Of a DNA stretch of 64,000 nucleotides, positions 9,377 to 21,300 are shown piece after piece. The position numbers and the translations under genes are program-made. The DNA comes from an uncultured Christensenella sp. (GTDB lineage: Bacteria > Bacillota > Clostridia > Christensenellales > UBA3700). The notes under the pieces are model-generated. The model was given only the letters and a program-made list of their open reading frames with translations. It had not been told where the DNA came from and made no database searches. The stretch spans positions 124,001 to 188,000 of the forward strand of contig CAJTXS010000001.1 in assembly GCA_910583735.1 (NCBI GenBank). Direction: 5' to 3'. Numbering within the stretch: position 1 is the stretch's first letter; every line of letters begins with the position of its first letter.

Positions 9377-12300
9377 ATGAGTAAGAGCAGACGTTATGCT
9401 TTAATAGCGGCGGTTACGGTAGCGGTGCTGGTTATATGCTCCGTAGCTGTTGTCTTACTGACGGACGGTAAAGGGTCGAACGGCGACGGAGGCGTAATCG
9501 CTTCGGGCGCTGCAACGACTGTTAAGACTACAGCCGGCAGCGTTGACAACGATTACTTAGTTAAAGAATTTCTTAAGCTGTACAGAAATCCTCAGGATAA
9601 GATACTCTCAGACGGCTCTCCCTCCGTTTGGTATACTCAAAAGGCAAATTCTGCTACAAGTATCTATATAATCAATAAGACAGGATCTAAGACTCCCGTT
9701 CCAAATGTTCAGGCAGGACAGCAGGTGCCCTCGATAATCAGCGGTCATGAGTGGTGGGCATTCAAGTCTGGAAGTGTGACGTATGTCGTACCTATAACGC
9801 GCGCGTCGTCCACGTCGATATGTTTTACGCTCGATAATTTCCTTACTACGCCTAATGTATATACTTCCGCCAATACGTACGCGTTGATTGAGGAGGACGT
9901 AACTTATTCTCCCAGAGTAATCAACAGCGTTCAATATAACGACACTACGGTGTCGCCTTATAACTTCAATGCGACTCTCGACGGCGCGGGACACAAGATA
10001 ACCGCATCCGAAGCATACGAGATGTCTTTGACCATTAACGGCGGAGATGCCGGCTCGAGACTTAATAAGCCTTATATTACTTGGGGTACTCAGGGCGGCG
10101 GCGGATATTCCGATTATCATCTTAATGCGCACAGTATGTTTATAGGCAATATAGGCAGGGGTACGCTTAAGAATTTCACGCTTGACGACGGCGGCTACAA
10201 CATGCGCATAGTTCAGCACAATAATACTACCGCAGGCGGAGATACCACCGTAGTTAACACGGCATACGGCGCGCTTGTAGGAGTTGCGGGCGTATATAAT
10301 AATAAGGCTGCCGGCGGTACGGACGGCGATCCCAATGATCCTTACGATTATTCCAACAGCGCGCGCTCCAATATCAACAATGTTAATCTGCTCCTTAACG
10401 GCGACCATACTATGTTCACCCGGAATGATGGCATGAATATGGCATCGTTGATTATGGGCGGCGCTGTCGGTTACAACGCCAACTGCAATATCGATAATCT
10501 TACCGTCACTATCAACGGTAGGATATCTCCTTATGCGTTGAGGCAAGGACGTCCCTCGTTTTCCTTGGGTTTCAAACCCGCTACTAAATACGACATACTC
10601 GGCGGAGTGTGCGGAATATCTGCTTACAGCGGCACATTTAAGAAGGTAATAGTCGCCGGCTCGGGCAATCTGTTCTGCGATTGGTACGTAACCGTAAAGG
10701 ATGCGAGCAGAGTTGCAAACGACTTCGGCGAAGCTGCCGGTATTGTATTCGGTCAGATCATGAAGCCTACTACGGCAGAAGGCGTAATTATAGATTTCCC
10801 TTATAAAAATATTTGGTTCCGCAATATAGGAGGCAGTTCTTCGATATGGGATATTATCGGACTGTTTGTGGGTAGAAAAGGCTCGGTTCTCAACTCTACC
10901 TCATACTCCTTGACATACAAAGATATTTATTTGACAAACAATGTTTTTGCGGGTATTAACGATGCTAATTTGCCGGCTAATAAATACGATGCGGTCGGTA
11001 ACGGAACGTCTTATACATGGGAGCCCGGTTATATGGGTAAGACATATCTTGACGACGGTACAGTTACCGATCACCATAGCGCGGCTACCAGCATAACGAT
11101 GCCTATTAGATTCAATACGGATGAGCCGGATGGCACGCCCTTTACGGTATGTTCGGATGATATTACCTCGATCGGCTTCTCGCAAGATGCCAACTATATG
11201 ATAGAGATCGCAGCTAACGGCAACGGTATCGTATGGGACGCTACATGGAATAACAAGAATGGCACGGTATACAATACCGCGACATCCGGACATTCGGTAT
11301 ACGACCCGGTATATGTGCAAAATACGGCTACCGGAGTTAAGCTCAAGGCTTACGGACAGTTTTCGGGTACCAACTCCAACGGTCGCAATCTCGTCCTTAA
11401 CGTATCCAAGGGCGATTCTGCCACGTATTCGTTCGACAGCGGCAGTATAACTAAAGAGTATAACGGCAAGGCTATCGATTATCCCGACCTTAGGGTCAAG
11501 ATGGCGAGCAACAACAGCTACAATCAAGACTTCCAACAGATATTTAACGGCAGAAGCGGCGTAATGATGCACCTTCCCGTCGACGATCAGACGGTAGGAG
11601 CTGTAGGTCCTAAGATATTGGATTCTTCAGGCAACAATGTATTCTCCGGAATATATAACGGAAAGACATATTCGTGGCAAGGCTCTATGGACGCCAACAG
11701 AAACAGTATCGGGCACGCATATTTTGCCAATATGTACTCGTCTGTGCAGAAGTATATCCCTTCTTCCGGTCTGTATACCAATGTAGACGACAGCGATAAT
11801 GCTACGGCAGAGTCGAGCAGGAAAAAGGCTAAAGACGCTGGTAAATATAAGTTTAACGTAACTGCTGCCGGCGCATATATAGCGATGAGGATAGGCACAG
11901 GGTCTTCTACATATTACATGTTGCTGACTCCCGACGGAGATTCGTCATTCGAGTATGTGGTCTCGCCCAAGTCCCTCGGAATCAATCTCGAGACGCCTGA
12001 TATCAACTACAACGGCAATAGCGTCAACTTCCAGTATGCCGGCGACAACCCTACCGCAAGGGCAAGATATTCGCTTACGGGAATATTGGCGGGAGACGAT
12101 GTTAAAGCCGATCCTACCAAGATAGGTTATTACAATTCCAACGGCACGTCTATTACGCAAGCCGTCGATGCGGCTACATATAGATTGAGTGTAAAAGGTC
12201 TTGTAGGCACCGACGCAAGCAACTACACCATCGACGCTATACAGAACTTTACCGTTCATCCGCTCAATGTGCAGGTTTCGCCGGGTTCGATTGTAATTGA

Positions 12301-15300
12301 TTACGGCAATACCGTTGCTTCTCAAGCGGAATTTACGGGTTATACATATAGGATTACCGACCGCAACGGAAATGCTGCGGAGATAACTGCCTTGCCTTCA
12401 GGCGTTAATATGCTATTCGACGCAATGATAGAAGAGGGTAAATATCTGTTCGGAACAGGCAATACGCAGTACAGGGGCAGACTTAATGCCGGCTCATATC
12501 CTATATATCTGCGCGGTATTACGTTTAACGACGAGTCGCAGAGAAGTAACTATGTCATTCTCAATGACATGCTCGACCCTTCCGGTTCCGGCGCGTCGAG
12601 AGGTACGCTGTATGTAAATAAGGCTGCGCTTACGCTTTCGCAGGTAACTCTGCCTACGGGACTTGTATACGGCGACAGTTACGGTAATCCTACTTATAAG
12701 ATTACAGGTCTTGTATACGGCGATACGATAGACGCTGCAAGCGAGAAGTGGATATATGATATTGCATCTAACGGGATAGGTTATCTCTCCAGCCCTCGCG
12801 CCGCAGGCGATCATACGGTCAGCCTCGTAGACTTCAGCATAGGCGGAGTGTCCGTTTCTTCCGAGAACGGCAACTATGTCTATTCCGACTCCGCTGTGCG
12901 TACCAATTTCAACATAGCGGCGAAGCATATCAATCTTAATGTCGATTTCGATACCGCTACCGTATACAGATATAAGGGCTCGGCATGGGAGTTCGCTACA
13001 GAGATAGCGGCTAATGATGTAGCTTATCCTACGGACGATCTCAAGACGCCTATAGTATTGCAATCGTATAAGGATATCAATCATACTCAAAGCGCAGATA
13101 TAGAGAATGTGGGCAAGTATTACCTTGCTGCATCTTTCAGCGGTAGCTACGAAGCCGTCAAGTCTGATGGAAGCCGCGTGCAGGTTTCTACCGACGGCTC
13201 ATACATTTTCGACGCATTGCTCGATACCAACGGGATAGAGTTCGACACCGTTGATATACACAAAGCTACTATTGCATTCGTTGGTTTAAGCGAAAAGCAG
13301 ACTGTAGTATATAATGACGAGATGCAGAAGTTCGCATTTACTCGCGACAATATTACAGCGCTCAACGACAGCGATGCGGAAACGCTGTACGCTATGATAA
13401 GAGTCGAGTATAACGGAGCTCATGAGGTTGACGGCGTCGAGACGGCAGGCACGTACAATGTTACGCTTTCGCTCGAAGAGACAGCCAACTATGAGTCTGT
13501 ATACAAAGAGGGGCTTTACTTCGAGATACAGAAAGAGGATATGACCGTTGTTATCAACGGCGGCAAGGACTTCGTCAAGGAATATAACGCCAATATTGTT
13601 CCAGCCGTAACGGTTACCGTAACAGGTAACAATTCGGGAGTCAATGTCAATACGCACGAGTTGCAAGCCAATCTCGTATCCACGGTATTCACCGATTTAA
13701 GCGGTGTAGAGGTTGCTTCCGCGCAAGCCGTAGGCAACTATATAATGAAAGTGAGCTATACGGGTACTGTCAACAGAAATCCCGCTACAGCAAGCATCAG
13801 AGTAACCGTCAATCCAAAAGTATTGACTTTCGCGCTGTATGATAGCGAGGGCGAGAATATAGCAGACAGCCGCAAGGAAGTGCGCACCTATAATAAGGCC
13901 GCGTACGAAGCGGATTACTCGCTGCTCGGAGTAGTCGCGGGTGAGAGCGTAGTACCTACCTTTGTATTCAAAGGAGAAGACGGCAGAGCGCTATCCTCCG
14001 CTCCTATCAATGCCAATACAAAGAAGTCTAACGGAGTATACAATTCTTATACGGTAGAGGTTACGTTGCCTTCGACATATTCCAACTATACTATGTCTAA
14101 GGTTACCTATTCGTTGACTATCGAAAGATATGTTCTGTCGGTAGACTCCCTCACGCGTACGTCTTATGCTTTGCGCAACGGCGGTATGTATACGCACGAT
14201 GATTATATCGGCTGGATAAGCGAGTCCATACGTATGTACGATGCGGACGGCACTGTCTTCACCACCGAGCAGCTCGATCAGATCATGCAGTCTCATACCA
14301 CAGCGGGCTCGTATGACGGATTTATGTTCGAGTTATACGGTTCGTCCGATCACAGCACAAGCATTACGGACATAATAAGCCAGTACGACGACTATCAAGG
14401 CAATCTGCACTTGCATATTCTCGTCAACGAGGCTGTACTTCAGCTTGCGATGTTTACGGACGGAAATTACGACGTTGCGTCGGATGCAACCGTTCATGTC
14501 AACGCAATCGATATCACCATCCTGCAGATGGGTATTATGATTACCGTCGACGGAGAGGACGGCAATAAGGATATCACTCGCGTCTATGACGGAGGCGACT
14601 TCAAGATAGGCTTCAGACTCTTTACCTATAATGCCAATACTTCGTACGGAGCGAGCATCGATGCCGGTAACGGTGAGATTATTCATTCCAACACCGAGTA
14701 TAAAGGTATAGACACCGTCATATCCTTGCAGATAAGCGTCACAGGTAAAATCGGTAAGAATACGCCTTTCTCCGAGAGCATATTGCTTTCGCCCGGTACG
14801 AGCGACTTCGCTAATTTCTTTGCTCAAGACGGCGACGACATTGTCGGACTTGTCGGCAAGGCTAAACCTATCCATGCAGGCGTATACAACATCAATTATG
14901 TGCTAAACGTAAGTTCCATGCCTCAAGGCGGCAGCGTGCCTTCTACTTGGATTATGCAGACCACTACAAGACTGGTCATCAATCCCGTGCAGGTGACTCC
15001 CGACGGAGAACTTGCGGATATCACTATAGCATATCACCACGTTATAGATAATGCGCTGCTCGAGAGTTCCAACAGCAACGATGTTTCTTTTATCTCGCAG
15101 CATAAGGGTCTTATGATGCAGTATTCCTCCGATGTCCTCGGCATCATGCCCAATGTCGGAGAGTATATCTATAATGCGACGCTGGCAATAGATCCCGATT
15201 ATGTCGGACCCGCGATATTGCTCAGCGACTACGATCTGCATGAGAATGAAGGCAAGATAATAGTAGAAAAGCTCAACGTCAATGTAAGCGTAGGCAACCT

Positions 15301-18300
15301 TGAGTTCGTGTACGGTACCGATTACAACAGGCTGGTAAGCGACTTACTTACGATAGAGTATACCAACGAGCCCGAATTCTGCGACGGAACAGATCATGGG
15401 GAGCTTATATCGAGATTCTTGTCCTTGATGTTCAACACAGACAAGGTCAATCCCAATGTCGGATTACATGAGGGAATGATAGAGCCTAAGTATAGCAATC
15501 CCGGCACCAACATCAACTTCGTCACGGTTAAGAAAGGCGACGTTACGGTCACGGCTAAGCCTTTGGTGATTACCTGGGGAGATAGGAGCGGCGTATACGG
15601 AACAAGCGATATTGCGCTCGGCTCTTATACAATGGATACTACGCTCGTCATCGGAGACAGACTGTCATCCGCTTCCTCTGCAATAGTGTATAATGCGGGA
15701 GCCGAGATTACGGATATTTCATCACTGTCCGTCGGCGTATACAGTTACGGATATGCCAAAGTGGTCTTTGTAGATCAAGACGGCGAAGATGTGAGCGGGA
15801 ATTACAACATCACCAATCAGAATAAAGGTAAGTATACCGTAAGTCCCATTCAATTACGCGGTAGCTATGTCAAGTCGTTCGAGCCCTCATATACAGGTTC
15901 GGAAATAACGGATATATTTACCTTCAAAGTGTCTGACAGTATCACTATTCCCAACGGGGAAGAGCTCGTATGGCAGATTAAGTATTATGCGTCCAAAGAT
16001 GACGTGACGGCAGACGGCAACACCGTGACTGTTGCTGCGGTAGGCGATTACTGGGCGATGGCGCGTCTCGTGTCTGTAAACGGCGGAGCGGGCAATGTCA
16101 ACAATTATGCGCTCACGGATATAGGCTGGTCGCAGTTCAAAGTATCTAAGGCCAATCTTACTCTGTCGTCTATCGACGGATACGATTCATCGTTCAACGC
16201 TACTGCTGTATATAGCGGCAGCGCGGACAATAAGCTGTTCGGCGCAGGTGCGTTACATCTCACATTCAACAACGGTAAACCGTACGATGCAGATGTGCAC
16301 GGCGCGTTGACTGTTACAATCAGCGCGGTTTGGACCAAGGAGACAGGCACTAAACTTTCTCAAGTATTCGATGCCGGCGAATATGCAATTACCGTCGCCG
16401 TAACGGGCGCAGATAATTTTGCAGACGCTACGTTTACTAATATTACTCTTACGGTCAATCCTGCGCAGATAGCAAGAGACGACATATTCAACTATGTCTC
16501 GGTTACTACTCCTGCGGACGGATATGTATACAACGCTTTGCCTCAACATCCCGAAGTAGCTCTTAAGTCGGGCATTACAGGCAGTATATCCGTTAGATAT
16601 TATGAGGTAATCATCCTTTCGCTCGAGGAAAGAGACGATACTGTTAACGCAGGCGATTATACCATAAGGCTTACGTTCGACAGCCGTAATTACGTATACG
16701 ACGACTATGCGTATCTGAACAATGCTGTGGACACTTACTGGACGTATACTATTAACCGTTCGGATAAGATTGCAGTCAATATCTCTACGACTGAGCAATA
16801 TTACAACGGTAATTCGCAGCGTCCCGACGACATCCTTATCACCCTGCTTGCAGGTACCGATCAGGCTAAGACGATCAGATATCCCAGCTCGGAAGTCGAC
16901 GCTACGCTCTATTTCTATGAGAAGAGCAGCGGCGGTAACGGAACCTCGACTATAATGTACAATAATAAGTACTATACGTATAAGGTCGCTAATCCTCCGA
17001 TAACGAGCGTTGTCGCTAAGCCCGGCGATTACTACGTCATGCTGCATATCAATCAGATCAATGACGGCAACTTCGTCAATAATATCGACGCATATTATGT
17101 CATTAATTCGGGCGCAGATCTCGGCGTATACACCGTCAAGAAGGGCATAATGTCCGTATCCGCTACAAGAAATATCGAGAAGCAATACGACGGCGTCGTC
17201 GGTATTAACGGTAAAGACGTGATTTACGAAGAGGGCGGCAACTGGTATATCAATGACGAGATAATATCCATCGCAGGCGCTTACGATTACAAGTTCGGCA
17301 CCGTCACTATCGATGTAAGCTACTTTGTCGAAAACGACGGCGAAAAGGATATATACACAAGACTTTATCGCTGGACATGGTATTTGTCTCAGCGCTATGA
17401 CGGAGACGGCAATCCAGTCAACGGCATGCTCGAGCAAAATAAACCTGTAAAGCACTACTATTCCAGCGGTGAGTTGGGTATAGAGACGCAGACCGGACCG
17501 TATAAGAATGTATTCGATTTCGCATTTGCGGGCAAGTATAAGATAGATATCGAAATTGACAACTCGCAAAGCGCTTATTACAGTCAGGCAAGAGAGATTG
17601 TCTTTGACGAGGACGGCAACAGCAGCGAGCAGAATGTCAACCATCATGCAAGCGGCGGCGCAACTATTACGCTCAATAACTCCGCATTCTCGATAGCAGA
17701 GGCGGACAGATTGACATATTACAACGATTACAGCGCGTCTAACGCTCCGCTCAAGGCTAATCCCAACCATTACTTCCACGGAATAGCCGGCGAGGACAGC
17801 GGCGATGTGATCAGAATAGACGGCAAGGACTATAAGCAATTCAAGGATGCGAACGGCGACGGCTATGAAGATATGTTGACTTCCGACCTTACGTTCGAGT
17901 ACTTCACGGATAGGGCTTGCACCATCGCTATAGCAAGAAACAATATCTATAATGCCGGTAAGTATTATATTCGCGTGACATATGCCGGCGACGAAATCAG
18001 ATACAATTCCTCGACATGGTTGATTGAGTACATAATCAGACCTGCCGAGTATTGGTTTGAACTGATAAGCGACAGCACAGAGGAGTACGAGACTGAGTTC
18101 GGTACGGCTTTCGACCTCAACAAGATGTCTATCGGACACGATATCTCGCCTGTGGAAGGAAGAGGTAAGAACACGCAGTTCGAGAACAATGTTCGCAATT
18201 TGATCAGCGTACGCAACGAGGGCAAGAGCACTTACAACGGCTATGCCACTCCCGTAGGCAAATATACTATATTCTACGGATGGACATGGTCGGTTGCCTC

Positions 18301-21300
18301 CAACAATGAAATACGCAACAACGTCGAGTTGATAGACCTCTCCAGCTCCGACTCCAAGACGAGTATTACCGTTAAACCGGCGCAACTCGTATCAGGCGTC
18401 AACTCTACGCTCGACAGAGACAGATTGCCTGCGGGCAAGGAGTTCTCCGCTGCGGTGACTTCCGGCGCGTGGGAGCAGGAGATCAGAAACAGCATTGAGA
18501 TTACGATGAACTATTTCGACGAGTCGGGCAACGTCGTTGCCGGCGGCGAAAAGTATAACGTAAGTCAATATACCTTCTCGTATACTTGGAATAGGACGGG
18601 CGAGGGCGATTATGCGGTAGTAGACGGTATCTACTCGGTAGGTAAGTATAAGATAACAGTCAATATGACCGACCCCAATATTTCGGGATGCGACTTTGTG
18701 ATAGACTTCGAGGTCACTAAGGCGATTGCCAATGTAGAGATAGGTGAGACGGGCTCTAAGGTGTACGATGCGAAGGCATGGAATGTCTCGTATAAGATTA
18801 CTACGCCCGAAGGCTCTATCGACAGAGATATCACATCGGAATTCGGACAGGGCGATATACATGTCACATACTATAAGGACGGTCAGATAGTAAGCAGCGT
18901 TGTCGATGCAGGCGACTATACTATAGAGATATATGTCGACGAAACCGACGACTATGCTCGGTCCGATGTTGCAAGCGCGACATTTAAGGTAAATAAAGCC
19001 AATGTAGACATCAGCTACAATACAGGCTATGTCAACAACCAGGAGTATATCGGTAAGTACAACGTAGACGCGGACAATGTCGCTACTATTATGCTTAACG
19101 GCGAAGTATATGCCGCCGATAAAGCAAACAGATATATATTGTATATAACATGCGAGGACTGGGGATACAACGGTAGCGCTTCGGCTACGCAGATAGTTAG
19201 AGAGTATGCTCAGGCAGTAGCCGGCGGCAGCAGTATGTATCTTACCGACTGGCTCGATGCCAATCATCCCGAGATATCCTACTTCAAGACCGACACAGGC
19301 GTATATAATGTCGGCAGCTATTATCCCGTTATGCTGTATCTCGGAGACAACAATGTAGATTACTCCGTAGATATAACGGCAGGAACAGAGATCCCCGAGG
19401 TAGTGATATACAGAAGGGCGATATCGGTCAATGTCACAGGCGGTCTCTCGTATTGGCTCACTTACGGCGACGAGCGTATTAATCCTATGGATATACAGCA
19501 GGCGTTTAACCGTGCGGACTGCACATATTATGAGGTCGTGGGCTATGTCGAGGGCGACGCTGTGCCCGAGGTAAGATGGACGGTAGCAGACCTGGATAAT
19601 ACTTATCAGGCGGGAAGCAATGCGGGCGAGTATACAGGCGCGTATTATGTGCAGGGCGAGTTGTCCGACAGCGCAGTCAACGGCAACTATTATCTCGAGG
19701 CGGTGTATGAGGAAATCGATCTGTATGTCGCAAGACAGAAGTTCGTACTTGACTCCAATGCAATGTCCGCATATCTTGCAAGCGAAGGCGATTCTGCGCT
19801 CAGCGTGCAGATTATCGACGGCAAGGCTACGATAGACAGGGTATACAGCGGCAATGCTTATTCCAATATAGCGTTGGCTTACGACGGAATTTACAATAAG
19901 GACGGCGAAGGCGTAATTACGGCAGGTAAGGATTTGTATGACAAAATCATCGTTCCTCCCGCAATAGCGACATATTCGCTTACCGATGTGGGCAGCGTTA
20001 CCGCTATGTTCACGATGGAGCTTAAGGATATCGTCAATTATGAATTTATGAATGCGGCTGAATTCATAGATATCTCTGTCACTTTGAATGTCAATAAAGC
20101 GGATGTAGAGGTAAGGCTTAGGGATTCGTTGTCATTCAAGGACGGCGAGGGCTATGACGCAGCGCGTAATGAGCTCACTTTGCAGTATGTCGGTAAGGCA
20201 TTCAACTTCGCCGATTACTTCGAAGTGAGAGATGTCACCAACGACGTCGAAGTAGTCAACGGATTTAAGAATATTATTTGGAGCGTAGATTTCGGAGCTA
20301 ATGCCGTGCCTACGTTGCCCGGTGTATATAGCGGAATATCGCTTGTGGTGCACAGCAATAATTACGACGTAAAGATAGGCGGAGTAAGCGCGAATTATGT
20401 CGTCAACGTGGCGATTACCAAGAATCACGATGTGGGCGGAGACCTTAAGATAAGCACGTGGTTCGACAACAACCATGACGTTGACAACGCCACCGCATTC
20501 ACTAAGGTATACGATACTTTGGAGATGAGAAGCAGAGATTTCGGATTTACCGCAATATACGGCGAGTTCGGCAATGCACCCAGCTCCGACCTTATCACCG
20601 AAGTCATCGATGCGGACGGCAATGCGGTAAGCACTATTAAGAATGCAGGAGTATACACCGTAAGATTCAGGATTGCGGCTTCCTCCAATTGGTGCTTTGA
20701 CTTGGACGAGACTAAGAATTATATCGAGTACAAGTATGTTGTAGCGCGCTATGATGTAACCGATTCGGCTACGTTAAAGGCTGTAGACAGGGGCGCCGGT
20801 TATGATTCGTCCGTGACGCTCGGCTTCGCAACATATAACGGTAAGTCGCAGACGCCCGCAATAGATATTTGGGCGTCCGAGAGCAGAAGACTTGTCGCTA
20901 ACACCGATTATACGTTGGACTTCGGCTCCAACACCGTAAACGCAGGTACATTCGATGTGACTGTTACATTCGTAGGCAATTACACAGGTTCCTTCGTGGT
21001 GCACGATTTCGTAATCGATGCCGCGGATCTCGAGACCGCTTACATTAGTGGCAGCTTGAGCGTGGATTATATTAAGTCTTACGCTTACACCGGAGAGCCT
21101 ATAGAATTGCAGGGACTTACGATATCCTTCAACGGTAAGGTGCTTACAGAGAGGACCGACTATACCTACAACAATAACACGCCTCATACCAAGACGGGTA
21201 CGCACTCGGTATCGGTAACCGGTAATAATAACTTCAAGGGTCACCTTGTGGACGAGAACGGAAATTATGTCATCAACTACTATATAGGAGCTTCCGTAGC

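Noticed and set aside
16253..18385. A 710-codon minus-strand open frame inside the 4477-residue gene
   Set aside because: Same cause as above: codon-bias shadow, no ribosome site, no recognisable domain.
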